Positions 16,500-25,875 of a stretch of 64,000 nt of DNA are shown in pieces. This stretch comes from Myxococcales bacterium (GTDB taxonomy: Bacteria; Myxococcota_A; Polyangia; Palsa-1104; JAEUJZ01), in contig JAEUKA010000014.1 in assembly GCA_016794465.1 (NCBI GenBank), positions 248,001 through 312,000 of the forward strand, written 5' to 3'. Both the position numbers and the translations under genes were made by a program. Position 1 is the stretch's first letter; each line of letters starts with the position of its first letter. A model generated the notes under the pieces. It saw only the letters and a program-made list of their open reading frames with translations, did not search any database and was not told where the DNA came from.

Positions 16500-18751
16500 G
16501 GCGTTAGAAACTCACTGACCTGAAAGCTACTCAGTCGCCCCGCAGCCGCAGCATTGTACAAGGATGCGTGCGAGCCCGGAATGCGCAGATAGACCTCGGT
16601 ATACAGCTCTGCCAGAGAGGTGGTCGGCGCCTTGGTCAGCTTCGTCGCCAGCTGGTTCGAGAATGCGTCGTTCACCCACACTCCCACCTCAGCATCATAG
16701 GCCCCCGCATAGGAGACTTCCCGACTGTGTGCTGCGCTCATCAGGAGCGCTCCTTGCAGCGGAGTCCGCACGCCCGCCGGACCGCAGCCCAGCTCCATTC
16801 CTCCGTAGGTTGCATCCCCGAACGCACCCCCGTAGCAGCTCTCGATCACCACCAGCGCGCGCCGCAGTCGACCTTCTGTTTGCAGCGTGCACAGTGCCTC
16901 ACGCAGCTGGGTTGGAGTGAAGGTAGAGCTGCTGGCCTTCAGTCCCTCCGACGCGGTAGTGGCCGCAATGGGAATCCCTTGACTGCCACCGTGTCCCACC
17001 AAGTAGATGTATAGGTTGCTCCCTTCCGTCATGCGGATGACCGTAGGAGTCCGCTCCGTGATCGTGCCAGTGATGATGTTGGTCAGATCGGAAGGACTCA
17101 GCGCGAGCTGATAGTCACGCTGTACCTGACTATACTGATTTGCCCCATTTGGTTCATTTCGTACAATTGAAGGGAGCGGATTGCGGATCGACTTGGCCAG
17201 ATCATCGGCCATGATCAGCACGATGTGATCGTCGGAAAATCCGCGCGCGCGCAGCAGCTGATACTGTCGCAGGGCATCGGCTTGGTGCCGGTAGTTGCTC
17301 CATCCTGACGACAGCGAAGCGATCACGGCCCACGCATCTGTCTTGTCAACTTTGGGAGTCCACGCACTGTCCATGACCTCACTCTGCAGCAGCTGATTGG
17401 GTGCCACCAGCACTCCACCACTGCTTAGGAATGCAGCGTCGCCCGTAAAGTAGCGCTGAAAGGGAATCAGTCCCTGTGGACCCATTCTCCAGCGAGTCAG
17501 CGTCGAGGCAGCAAGATCTACATAGAGTCCGGGCTCAAAGCGAAGCGCTCCAGTCGCGCCGATCAGAGTGGGCCGCTGGCCTTGCGAGAGCTGCGTCAAT
17601 GCACTGGCAATTCCGCTCGCATCCCAGCCTATGTTTCCGGGCTCCTTTCCATCCACCACCGACTTCATCGCGTCAATCAGAGCCTGTCCCCCCTGCCCTC
17701 CTGATGCCGCCAGTCCGTACGCCAACAGCAGCACCGCATCGTACTCACTTGGGCCATGTGGTGCGAGCGGATCGTTGCCAAAGCGCTGCTGGAAGGCCTG
17801 CGTAAACTGCTCGCTGCCCGCACCACTTAGACCCTCCAGTCGCATCGCATCCGGACCAAGCTTCATCAGGGAGTTGGAGTCAAGTCCGGTGTCGGCCACC
17901 AGCACCCGCAGCTCCGGAGTCTGCGCCAGCTTGCGAATCGCACACTGCTGCTCTGGGTCAGCACCCGCAGCGATGAAGACAAGTTCCGGTTTGTGGTCGA
18001 CCACCGTCTGCACAGCGGCATCACAAGCCACTCCCTTTTCCAGCGCTGCAATGGCAATCGCATCATCGGGATAGCCCAGCTCTTTGGCGAAAAATCCGAA
18101 CCAGGAAAAGAACGTGTAGCCTCCGGAATCGAGCGTACTCAGCAGCGCGATCCGCTTCCTTCCTTCATCCTTGGCAATCCGAACCAGCAGCTCTGTCTGG
18201 GCAATGTCGGACTGTCTGGTTCGCCACACCACGCCCTTGCCACCGTAGGCACGCAGGATCTCTGCAGCAGCGGAAGTCGTCGAGACTATCGGCTTGTTCA
18301 CCGCCAAAAAGGAGTCCGCAACCGCAGCCAGCAGATCCGATCCCGGTGGGGCAATCGCCGCCACATAGCGAGCATCTCCAGCGACTCCCTTGCTCGTCGC
18401 AATCACCTGCTGAAGATCTTGCCCGGTGAAGTCGATGTACTCCAACTCCAGCCGGCGTCCAGCGATTCCTCCAGCAGCGTTGACCAGCTCCGCTGCCCAG
18501 TCCAAGTTGGGATGTCCGTTCGCCGTGGACTCCATTTTCTGCGGGGGCGGTGAAGGCATCATTCCCATCATCATTTCCACCGGTCGCGGAATCTTCATCA
18601 GCACTCCGATCCGGAGCGGCTCCACTGGCTGTTCACATCCCGAAAGGAGTCCCAGCCACGCGACCACCCAGAGCAGAATCAGTCCCCGCAGGGACACCAT
18701 TTTTCGCGTGGCCCGATCGTCAGAGATCTTGATCGACATCTTGCTAGCCAT
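16496..18751 (-). CDS. lipoprotein fusion: type I periplasmic binding protein + legumain-like (peptidase C13) domain
   Basis: The 751-residue protein starts at ATG 18751 after an AAGGAG site and has a signal peptide ending in lipobox LLSGC. Residues about 45-430 are a Leu/Ile/Val-type periplasmic binding domain (PLRIGVLMKI, LVNAAGGIAGRRLELEYIDF, IVSTTSAAAEILRAYG, GPSEYDAVLLLAYGLA). Residues about 470-700 are a legumain-type protease: WAVIASLSSGWSNYRHQAD is close to the legumain N-terminal block, H587 lies in YLVGHGGSQG and C639 in VVIESCYGGAF. Such a fusion joins ligand sensing to proteolysis in one tethered molecule. It is the first gene of an overlapping operon with a caspase-like protein and a lipoprotein. 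Whether it cleaves or transamidates is unknown. Confidence 0.87.
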   Translation of the reverse strand: MASKMSIKISDDRATRKMVSLRGLILLWVVAWLGLLSGCEQPVEPLRIGVLMKIPRPVEMMMGMMPSPPPQKMESTANGHPNLDWAAELVNAAGGIAGRRLELEYIDFTGQDLQQVIATSKGVAGDARYVAAIAPPGSDLLAAVADSFLAVNKPIVSTTSAAAEILRAYGGKGVVWRTRQSDIAQTELLVRIAKDEGRKRIALLSTLDSGGYTFFSWFGFFAKELGYPDDAIAIAALEKGVACDAAVQTVVDHKPELVFIAAGADPEQQCAIRKLAQTPELRVLVADTGLDSNSLMKLGPDAMRLEGLSGAGSEQFTQAFQQRFGNDPLAPHGPSEYDAVLLLAYGLAASGGQGGQALIDAMKSVVDGKEPGNIGWDASGIASALTQLSQGQRPTLIGATGALRFEPGLYVDLAASTLTRWRMGPQGLIPFQRYFTGDAAFLSSGGVLVAPNQLLQSEVMDSAWTPKVDKTDAWAVIASLSSGWSNYRHQADALRQYQLLRARGFSDDHIVLIMADDLAKSIRNPLPSIVRNEPNGANQYSQVQRDYQLALSPSDLTNIITGTITERTPTVIRMTEGSNLYIYLVGHGGSQGIPIAATTASEGLKASSSTFTPTQLREALCTLQTEGRLRRALVVIESCYGGAFGDATYGGMELGCGPAGVRTPLQGALLMSAAHSREVSYAGAYDAEVGVWVNDAFSNQLATKLTKAPTTSLAELYTEVYLRIPGSHASLYNAAAAGRLSSFQVSEFLTP

Positions 18752-18884
18752 CAGGACTCCTTCTTTCGATTGTACGACGGTGGCTTACGCAGCGAGCATT
18801 CCCTAGTGGAGGTAGACCCGTGAGCTAAACATTTGTGCATCGCAAAACCGCGTGCCTGTTTCGCTCAGCTGATAGAGTGACGCC

Positions 18885-20213
18885 ATGCAAGTTCCCCCCA
18901 CCAAAGCCAGCCATGCGCATGAAGTCGAGACTCCTCACGATGAAGTGAACCGTCCCTCTGGTGGAGCACTGTCTGGAAAGCGCGTCGTCTTGGGTATCTC
19001 GGGCGGCATCGCTGCGTACAAAGCGGCGGAGCTGACCCGCCTTCTGCGCAAGGCCGGTGCGACGGTACACGTCATCATGACACAGGCCGCGCAGGCATTC
19101 ATCACTCCGCTGACTCTGCAGACTCTGTCCGGAAATGTGGTGGCCACAGAGCTGCTGGATTTGACGCAGGAATCGCAGATAGGTCACATTCAACTAGCGG
19201 ACTCTGCGGATCTATTACTGATTGCGCCAGCGACGGCAGATCTGCTGGCCAGACTGTCGTTGGGACTCGCCAGTGATCTGCTAACCACGGTGGCGCTGGC
19301 CTGTCAGGCAAAGCTGGTGCTGTGTCCGGCAATGAATGTGAACATGTGGAACAAGCCCCAGGTGCAAGCGCACATCGCACAGCTGCTCTCGTTTGGTGCG
19401 CACATCATCGGGCCCGAGCAGGGAGAGCTGGCCTGCGGCTGGGTCGGTAGCGGTCGAATGGTAGAGCCGAGCGCGATTGTGACCGCTGCAGAGTCGATCT
19501 TGGCGGCAGAGCAGAAGCGAGATCTTGCAGGTCGCTGGGTGGTGGTGACGGCGGGACCTACCTATGAAGCGATCGATCCGGTGCGCTTTATTGGCAATCG
19601 CTCGTCGGGAAAGATGGGCTTTGCACTGGCGTCCGATGCGGTGCGGCGCGGGGCAGAGGTGACCCTGATTGCCGGCCCGGTGGCGCTCGACACTCCGCCA
19701 GGGGTTCATCGCAAGAATGTCGAAAGTGCCCGCGAGATGGCACAAGCGGTGCTTCCACTTCTGGAAAGGAGTCGTCCTCCGGACTGTATTGTGATGGCTG
19801 CTGCCGTCGCTGATCATCGTCCGACTGAGGTCGCGACACGCAAGCGCAAGAAGCAAGACTTGGGACAGAGTCCGCAGATTGCGCTGACAGAAAATCCCGA
19901 CATCCTCCGCTCGCTGGGTGAGGCGCGACGCGGACCCCATCCGCTGCTGGTTGGGTTTGCGGCAGAGACTCACGATGTCGAAGCGTATGCCCGCCGCAAG
20001 CTCATCGAAAAAGGCTGTGATGTGATCATCGCCAATAACGTCGCCGAAGATGGCAGTGGCTTTGGAACAGACACCAACCGCGTCACCATCCTGACCCGTC
20101 AATCCGGCGACTCTGTCCTGCGACAAGAGCTGCCACTCCTTGGCAAGAGTGCCGTGGCCGAAAAGATCTGGGAACACCTGCTGCCACTGCTTCCGGCACC
20201 TCGCGATTCCTAA
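18885..20213 (+). CDS. coaBC: bifunctional phosphopantothenoylcysteine decarboxylase / phosphopantothenate-cysteine ligase
   Basis: This enzyme catalyses two steps of coenzyme A synthesis. The N-terminal flavoprotein half (CoaC) has VLGISGGIAAYKAAEL, the decarboxylase motif CPAMNVNMWNKP and the substrate clamp ACGWVGSGRM. The C-terminal ligase half (CoaB) has VTAGPTYEAIDPVRFIGNRS followed by SGKMG. The length of 442 residues is slightly above the usual 400-410 because of about 30 extra residues before the first domain, so a downstream start is possible although no better ATG is visible. It is monocistronic on the plus strand. Its stop codon overlaps the stop of the convergent gene at 20210. 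Confidence 0.95.
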   Translation: MQVPPTKASHAHEVETPHDEVNRPSGGALSGKRVVLGISGGIAAYKAAELTRLLRKAGATVHVIMTQAAQAFITPLTLQTLSGNVVATELLDLTQESQIGHIQLADSADLLLIAPATADLLARLSLGLASDLLTTVALACQAKLVLCPAMNVNMWNKPQVQAHIAQLLSFGAHIIGPEQGELACGWVGSGRMVEPSAIVTAAESILAAEQKRDLAGRWVVVTAGPTYEAIDPVRFIGNRSSGKMGFALASDAVRRGAEVTLIAGPVALDTPPGVHRKNVESAREMAQAVLPLLERSRPPDCIVMAAAVADHRPTEVATRKRKKQDLGQSPQIALTENPDILRSLGEARRGPHPLLVGFAAETHDVEAYARRKLIEKGCDVIIANNVAEDGSGFGTDTNRVTILTRQSGDSVLRQELPLLGKSAVAEKIWEHLLPLLPAPRDS

Positions 20214-20800
20214 CCTGGCTGATCGATTGGGAGTCCTCTGCGCCGGGCCTCCTTCTGCGGAATTTCGACTCCCGAGGTAGCTAGGTAATAGCGCCGAGTC
20301 GCTTCCCGACTGCGCTGCTCGGTTTCGACCAGCTTGCACAGCTCAGGATGCGCCAAGACTTCGGGAGGGAGGTCTAACAGCGACGGCAGACCAGCGCGCA
20401 GTGGATCACTACTGAACAGCAGTCTCCACTCAAACAGCAGCCAAGGATGCTCTTCCTCTGCCACGTTCCAGACCAGCTCAGACTTGAGTAGGAATGGCCC
20501 CGGTTCCACCGTCACCTGAACCAGGAACTCATCCAGAGACTTTGTCTCCGACCTCCGCTGATACGGATCGACTTCACGCAGCTCGAAGAACCGCAGCTGA
20601 CACTCTGTTTCGGTGGCGCTGATCACGCCAACACGACCATCCAGCCGCCGATGCAGAGCCTGGCCGCCCCCGTCGACCATTCGCACAGTCTGATCGGGAT
20701 TCACTTCAATGAAGTGAATGTAGTCGTAGTAGTGCGGATTGGCCGACATTCGCTGCGGAGTCTGGAACAGGATTCGCAGGTCAGGAGCATTCCTAGTCAC
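20210..20800 (-). CDS. conserved-looking hypothetical protein
   Basis: I do not recognise this 196-residue protein. It has no signal peptide or membrane segment and contains acidic and aromatic stretches (YYDYIHFIEVNPDQTVRMVDGG, ELVWNVAEEEHPWLLFEWRL). The second half is charged and helical (CKLVETEQRSREATRRYYLA). The start is uncertain: GTG 20800 has TAGGAAC close by, and an internal ATG at 20749 (MSANPHYYDY) would shorten it by 17 residues. It lies downstream of the histidine kinase gene on the same strand with a 17-base gap to the kinase stop, so the two are probably cotranscribed. Its stop overlaps the coaBC stop (CTAA). Confidence 0.6.
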   Translation of the reverse strand: MTRNAPDLRILFQTPQRMSANPHYYDYIHFIEVNPDQTVRMVDGGGQALHRRLDGRVGVISATETECQLRFFELREVDPYQRRSETKSLDEFLVQVTVEPGPFLLKSELVWNVAEEEHPWLLFEWRLLFSSDPLRAGLPSLLDLPPEVLAHPELCKLVETEQRSREATRRYYLATSGVEIPQKEARRRGLPIDQPG

Positions 20801-20817
20801 GTTCCTAGGATCGCAGA

Positions 20818-23358
20818 TCAGGACTCTGTTGGGAACTTCTTCTCATCCGAGCTAACGGACTCCAAAAGAGAGATCTCAGCGGTCGAACACTGGCGCCACT
20901 CACCGACGGGAATCACCACATCAAAACAGGTCTGCGATCCACGCCGCTCGGCCACGATTTCCCAGCCATGCGCGCGCACCAAGCGGTGAGTGATCGCCAG
21001 TCCCAGTCCGGTTCCTTGGGCTTTGGTCGTAAACCAGGGCTCGAAAATCCGCGCCACCGGAGCCGCAAATCCCGGTCCGTCATCCCACACCACCAGCCGC
21101 AGTCCACCGTCGGGATCGCTCACCGAATGCAGGCCAATTGCGCCATCTTGCGGACAGGCATCAATGGCGTTGGCAAGCAAGTTGAGCAGCACCTGAATCA
21201 GCGCATCGGGATCGGCCAGCAGCTCGATTCCGTCTTTGATCTCCAGCTTCAGCGAGTGCTTCACCAGACGATCCGCCAGCAGCAGTCGCACATGATCACA
21301 CAGCGAGCGCAGCGACACGGGCCGAGGCTGTACGGTCCGCGACAGCGCCATCTTGCGCAGCCGATCGGCCATCCGCTCCAGCCGTGACACTTCCTCGCGC
21401 CCAATGTCGAGGTCTTCGGCCCAGTCCATCTCGCTCAGCGGCTTGCCTTGATGCAGCGCGCGTTCCTGCCGTTCGATCAGCATGCGAAAGAAGTTGATGG
21501 GAAAGCGAATCTCATGAGCAATCTCGGCGGCAATGGTCGAGATCGCCCGATCCAGTCGCTCGCGATGCGCACTGTGCTCGGCCCGTCGCAGCTCATCGAG
21601 CTCCTCCAGGGCGATCGCATTGGCCAGCGCCAGTGCCGCCTGGTGCGCAATCGTCAGCAGCAGCTCCTGATCAAGACTGGTAAACAGCTTGCCGCGCAGC
21701 TTTGGCGACACCACCAGCACCCCAATCACCTGCTCACGGAACCGCACCGGCACCAGCAGCCAGGCCCAGATGCCCGGACTGGTCCGCCGAATCGAGCGCT
21801 CCGAGCCCACAAACACCAGCTCTCCGTGACACAGCGCATCGAGCTGCTCGGGCCGCAGGTTGTCGACGCCGGCCCCGCGCAGAGCCCGCCGAATCGCCCG
21901 CTGCGTCAGTCGAAACAGTGTCCGCCCCGACTCCACACCACTCTCTGGCATCGCCAGCAGCGGCACGTTCGAGCTATGTCCGGGATCACTCTGCGGCGCA
22001 ACCCCACCGGGCCGCAGCCCACGACCATCCATGTTGCTGTCACTCTGGCGAACTCGACGCGGAGAGCTGACCGCCACCAGCTTCGCCCGATCACAAGCGC
22101 ACACGGTGGTCACGGTCTTTTCTACCGTTTCGATGACCGCCAGCCGCGTCCGCAGATCGGTAAACAGCACAATCAGCTCGTCAACCGTCGCGCGATACAG
22201 CGCCTCTGCTGGAAACAGCCGCGCCGCCAGCCAGTGCCCCGCAAAGTCGTGCGCCGGCCCGGAAATGCTGATGATCACCAGCATCAGCAGCACCTGCAGT
22301 GGCACCGGCAGCCCGGTCGCAGCGCGCAGCACCACCACCGCCAGAAGACCTCCCATAAAGCTGATGATCGCAATCAGGAGCCGTCGCAGGCCCGTCCCCG
22401 GCACCACCAGCTCGCTGTCCCACAGATCATGACGCACCATCGCAAAGATGAGCGCCAGCGCGCACAAAAGTCCCATCGGCAGCGCCAACACCAGCAGGTG
22501 CATTCCGCACAGCTGCGGCCAGATCAACATCACCGCAAACACCAGATGCAGAGGCAGCACCGCGATCGCCCCGAAGATCGCCTGTGAGCGCCGCCGCTTC
22601 TGATGCTTCACGCCTCGCCAGGTCACCGTGAAGCAGGCCACAGCCACGCTGCCGAGCGCCGAGAACTCGACGACCCGCCGACACAGCACAACCCACTCGC
22701 CCTCTTGCAACAGCGCCACCGTCACCAGCAGGAGCAGCACGCCGTCGAGAAGTCGCAGCCCCCGATGCAGCCACGGCCACCTGAGCAGCAGCGGCACTCG
22801 CTTCGGAAAAAAGAAAACAAACTCAAGCAAAGCCGACTGCATCAGCGCATACGACACCAAGTAGACCGGCACCAGTCGCCGCGAGGTATGCAGGTCACAG
22901 ATGGTGATCAGCATCGTCGCGACCAGCGCGGCCCAGCGTGAAAAGGCGCGCGCCGCCACTCCATCTGGTCGAACGATATGCGCCAGCCCCGAGGTCAGCA
23001 GCCACACCCAGCCGAGCAGCAAGCTACAGCCGAACAGCAGCATCGAGGTCGCGGACGGAGCCCGAATGGGCGATTCTCGACTCCAGACCTCCCACTTGAC
23101 CGGATTGGGTCCAGCCGTCGTTGCAGAGTCTACGATGCCAAAGGCGTCGCTCGGCACGGACTCTACGCCAGAAGGGCCCGGCAGCGCTGACAGCCCCAGC
23201 ACCACCATCGTCCACAGCACGTAAACGACAAAGCCAATCCACAGGACCGAGATCGGATTCTCTAACCGCAGCAGAGAGAGCCGCGTAACGACCGGAGTCC
23301 CTCGAACCGCCGGCGGGCCGAGAGTCCCCTGGCTACGAAGGGGAAGAGCGTCAGACAT
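20818..23358 (-). CDS. membrane sensor histidine kinase with GAF domain
   Basis: An 846-residue kinase. The N-terminal half has about eight to ten membrane helices (VLWIGFVVYVLWTMVVLGL through LLMLVIISISGPA), with a long periplasmic loop after the first. A GAF-like region (residues about 390-570) follows. The HisKA box is AEIAHEIRFPINFFRMLI, with the phospho-accepting His. The ATPase domain has the N box VLLNLLANAIDACPQDG, G1 DDGPGFAAPVARIFEPWF and G2 TKAQGTGLGLAITHRLV. It is an active-looking kinase by motif. No response regulator is adjacent, so its partner is elsewhere in the genome. The unknown protein at 20210-20800 lies downstream on the same strand. It is divergent from the cobalamin-riboswitch gene. 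Confidence 0.92.
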   Translation of the reverse strand: MSDALPLRSQGTLGPPAVRGTPVVTRLSLLRLENPISVLWIGFVVYVLWTMVVLGLSALPGPSGVESVPSDAFGIVDSATTAGPNPVKWEVWSRESPIRAPSATSMLLFGCSLLLGWVWLLTSGLAHIVRPDGVAARAFSRWAALVATMLITICDLHTSRRLVPVYLVSYALMQSALLEFVFFFPKRVPLLLRWPWLHRGLRLLDGVLLLLVTVALLQEGEWVVLCRRVVEFSALGSVAVACFTVTWRGVKHQKRRRSQAIFGAIAVLPLHLVFAVMLIWPQLCGMHLLVLALPMGLLCALALIFAMVRHDLWDSELVVPGTGLRRLLIAIISFMGGLLAVVVLRAATGLPVPLQVLLMLVIISISGPAHDFAGHWLAARLFPAEALYRATVDELIVLFTDLRTRLAVIETVEKTVTTVCACDRAKLVAVSSPRRVRQSDSNMDGRGLRPGGVAPQSDPGHSSNVPLLAMPESGVESGRTLFRLTQRAIRRALRGAGVDNLRPEQLDALCHGELVFVGSERSIRRTSPGIWAWLLVPVRFREQVIGVLVVSPKLRGKLFTSLDQELLLTIAHQAALALANAIALEELDELRRAEHSAHRERLDRAISTIAAEIAHEIRFPINFFRMLIERQERALHQGKPLSEMDWAEDLDIGREEVSRLERMADRLRKMALSRTVQPRPVSLRSLCDHVRLLLADRLVKHSLKLEIKDGIELLADPDALIQVLLNLLANAIDACPQDGAIGLHSVSDPDGGLRLVVWDDGPGFAAPVARIFEPWFTTKAQGTGLGLAITHRLVRAHGWEIVAERRGSQTCFDVVIPVGEWRQCSTAEISLLESVSSDEKKFPTES

Positions 23359-23456
23359 CGCCTACACCCCGCAACTATCAAAGGCCAAAGCGCAAAGTCC
23401 CCCAAGCTCCCACCAAGCTACCAAGCCTACAACGACACCTAGCGTAACACGCTTAC

Positions 23457-23486
23457 TTGACAGCAAATGCGCTATGTCGATACGCT
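23457..23486 (+). promoter_or_regulatory. probable sigma-70 promoter for the cobalamin-regulated operon
   Basis: A perfect -35 hexamer TTGACA (23457-23462) is followed after 18 bases by TACGCT (23481-23486), a poor but acceptable -10. Transcription would begin about 23493, just ahead of the riboswitch. Confidence 0.45.
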
Positions 23487-23509
23487 GCCCCGTCCTTTGA
23501 AAACCTAAC

Positions 23510-23675
23510 AAGTGCGAGCAGGTGATCGGGAAGCCAGTGCCAAGCTGGCGCCGCCCCCGCGACTGTAACGGAAGACGAACCTTGACGGGCCACCCCGCAG
23601 GACCACTGGCGAGCTGAACTCGCTGGGAAGGTTTCAAGGTTGGGAAGACTCCGAAGCCAGGAGACCGGCCTGTCC
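23510..23675 (+). ncRNA. cobalamin riboswitch (B12 aptamer) in the leader of the TonB receptor gene
   Basis: The leader contains the conserved B12-box set in order: GGTGATCGGGAAGCCAGTG, GCGCCGCCCCCGCGACTGTA, and the closing CCGAAGCCAGGAGACC. Their order and spacing fit the AdoCbl/B12 riboswitch core. The ends are approximate. The ribosome site of the next gene (GGGAGGAAGG, 23691-23700) lies 15-25 bases beyond and can pair with the upstream CCTTTC, so control at translation initiation is the likely mode. In B12-rich conditions expression of the receptor would fall. Confidence 0.93.
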
Positions 23676-23706
23676 GCAGCAAACACCTTTCGGGAGGAAG
23701 GGTCCG

Positions 23707-25836
23707 TTGCGGTTGTCTCTACGCATCACTCGTCTGCACCACACGCGCTGCTCTTCGCTGCTCACCGCTAGACTTACCGTCGCACTTTTCGTCGCGCTGG
23801 CCGTCGCGCTGACCGTGTGGGCTGAGTCAGAAGCGGCCGCGCAGTCGCTGGGCACGACGGTACGCGCCGACGAGCTTTTGTCCCGCCGTGACGCGCCCGC
23901 TGCGGTGTCGGTGGTCGAGGTGGGACTGCCCGGCCAGGCCAACGCGCCAAGCGCTTATCGACAGTCGGTGGCAGAGCTGCTGGTTGGTCAGCCGGGCGTA
24001 CAGATTCGCCGCAGCGGCGGCCTGGGGCAGTGGAGCGGTGCCAGCCTGCGGGGGGCGGCGCCCGGACAAGTTGCAGTATTCCTCGACGGTGTTCCGTTAT
24101 CGCGCGGCAGTCAGGCGGCGGTCGATCTGTCGCAGCTTCCCCTCGATGGCCTCGAGCGCGTCGAGATCTATCGCGGCGTACCACCCTTGGCACTCGGCAG
24201 TGAAACCATCGGCGGCGCCATCAACCTCATCACCCGGCACGGCCAAGGTCCCCAGAGTACCTGGCTCAGCCTCGGGAGTGGTGCCTTTGGACTCAAGCGG
24301 CTCAGCGTCGGATTCAAGGCGCCCCGGCCCAAGCTGATGATCTCGCTCGGCTACCAAAGTGCCGACGGGAACTTTCCCTATTATTTCAATGAAGGGCTCC
24401 GCTATCGCCACGACGAGCTGCCGCAGCTGCAGCGACGCAACGACGACTTTGCGCAGATCAATGTCGATCTGCGGATGCAAGCGGATGGTTCGCACGGCTC
24501 GCTATTCATTCACAGCAGCGGGGTTCTCCGTCGCCAAGGAGTTGCAGGAATCGGTCAGCCTTCGTCGCTCCCCGGCGAGCCGCGACTGCACAGTGGTCGG
24601 GCTCTTCTCGACGGTGGGGCTCGGCTGCATCATCCCTCGCGACGGATTTCGATCGAGCTCGACGGACACGTGCTCATGGAAGGCAGTCAGCATCGGGATC
24701 TGGTCGCACTGCCGACGGTGTTGACCGAACAGCTAACCACCCAGATGGGCGCACGCACGCTGCTTCGGGTGACTCCCGGCGTGGTCAGCGAGTCGGTGAC
24801 GAGTCACTTGCTCACCGTCGCTGAAGTCCGCTATGAACGCCAGCAGCAGCGCGATCTGTGTCCAGCTCCACGACGAGACTGCGAGCGTGCTCACGCCGCC
24901 CAAAGTGAGCGTCTACGCGGAGCATTTTCCGTCGGTGGAGAGCTATATCTAGCCGATCGTCGCCTGCTCTTTGAACCGGGGCTGCATCTGCTCGTCGCAC
25001 AATCTCAGCTTGCCGGTCTTGGGGATCGCGACCTTGAGAGTGTCCCAGCCAGCCTCGACGCCCTGCCGTCCCCACGAGCAGCGGCGCGGGTACTGCTTCT
25101 GCCCTGGCTGCTGCTGCGCATGAGCTGTGGTCGCTTCGTCCGCCTGCCGAGCTTTCTGGAGCTATTTGGCGACGGTGCATTCTTCCGCAAGAGCCTCGGC
25201 CTGCGCCCCGAGTCAGCCTGGACCGGCGAGATCGGCGTCGAGGCTCGAGGCCAGCCCTTCTCTCGGCTCACCACCGTCGTCAGCTTGCACGCGTTCGGTC
25301 GCACCATCGACGATCTCATCGACGTGGTTCGCGATGGACCGACGCTCCGCGCCCGCAACGTCGGCCAAGCCTCCACCGCCGGCCTCGAGCTGGCCAGCTC
25401 TGCCCACCTCGGTGAGCTGCTGCAGCTCGATCTGAACTACAGCTTCCTCGACAGCCGCGATCGCACCGATCAGCCGGGCCGGACCGACAAGCTGCTGCCG
25501 GGGCGACCTCAGCACAGCGTGTTTCTGCGCGGCACCGCCAGCTACCGGCCCGCGCAGCTGTTTTACGAGCTAGATCACGTCAGCGAGGTCTTTCTCGACC
25601 CGGCCAATCTCGTGCTCCGCCCGCCGCGCACGCTGCACGCCGTCGGGCTGGCACTCGGGCCGCTGGGTCCGCTACGGCTGTCGCTGCGCGTCGAGGTTCG
25701 CAACCTGCTCGACACTCGGCTGGTCGACGTAACGCTGCCGCTGATGACGCAGCCAGTGCCGGTGCCGCTGACCGATTTTTTTGACTACCCGCTGCCAGGC
25801 CGCGCGCTCTACGCGACGCTGTCCGGGCGGCTGTAA
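23707..25836 (+). CDS. TonB-dependent outer-membrane receptor, probably for cobalamin
   Basis: A 709-residue outer-membrane protein. The start is TTG 23707, placed by a GGGAGGAAGG site 6-8 bases upstream, and is followed by a signal peptide (cleavage near SEAAAQS). The plug domain (residues about 60-180) has SVAELLVGQPGVQIRRSGGLG, LRGAAPGQVAVFLDGVPL and VEIYRGVPPLALGSETIGGA, and the rest is a beta-barrel ending in an aromatic-rich strand (ALYATLSGRL). There is no clear TonB box in the mature N-terminus, although VRADELLSR is in the right place. The cobalamin riboswitch in its leader points to a BtuB-like function. The lipoprotein gene 39 bases downstream is probably in the same transcript. 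Confidence 0.9.
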   Translation: MRLSLRITRLHHTRCSSLLTARLTVALFVALAVALTVWAESEAAAQSLGTTVRADELLSRRDAPAAVSVVEVGLPGQANAPSAYRQSVAELLVGQPGVQIRRSGGLGQWSGASLRGAAPGQVAVFLDGVPLSRGSQAAVDLSQLPLDGLERVEIYRGVPPLALGSETIGGAINLITRHGQGPQSTWLSLGSGAFGLKRLSVGFKAPRPKLMISLGYQSADGNFPYYFNEGLRYRHDELPQLQRRNDDFAQINVDLRMQADGSHGSLFIHSSGVLRRQGVAGIGQPSSLPGEPRLHSGRALLDGGARLHHPSRRISIELDGHVLMEGSQHRDLVALPTVLTEQLTTQMGARTLLRVTPGVVSESVTSHLLTVAEVRYERQQQRDLCPAPRRDCERAHAAQSERLRGAFSVGGELYLADRRLLFEPGLHLLVAQSQLAGLGDRDLESVPASLDALPSPRAAARVLLLPWLLLRMSCGRFVRLPSFLELFGDGAFFRKSLGLRPESAWTGEIGVEARGQPFSRLTTVVSLHAFGRTIDDLIDVVRDGPTLRARNVGQASTAGLELASSAHLGELLQLDLNYSFLDSRDRTDQPGRTDKLLPGRPQHSVFLRGTASYRPAQLFYELDHVSEVFLDPANLVLRPPRTLHAVGLALGPLGPLRLSLRVEVRNLLDTRLVDVTLPLMTQPVPVPLTDFFDYPLPGRALYATLSGRL

Positions 25837-25875
25837 CCCCAGACGGGCCTGCTACTCCCGTCGCCAGGAGCTCAC

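Noticed and set aside
21448..22587. Long plus-strand open frame (379 residues) antisense to the histidine kinase
   Set aside because: Its translation is Gln/His/Arg-rich without motifs, while the minus strand holds an intact kinase with HisKA and ATPase motifs. It is a composition-driven shadow.
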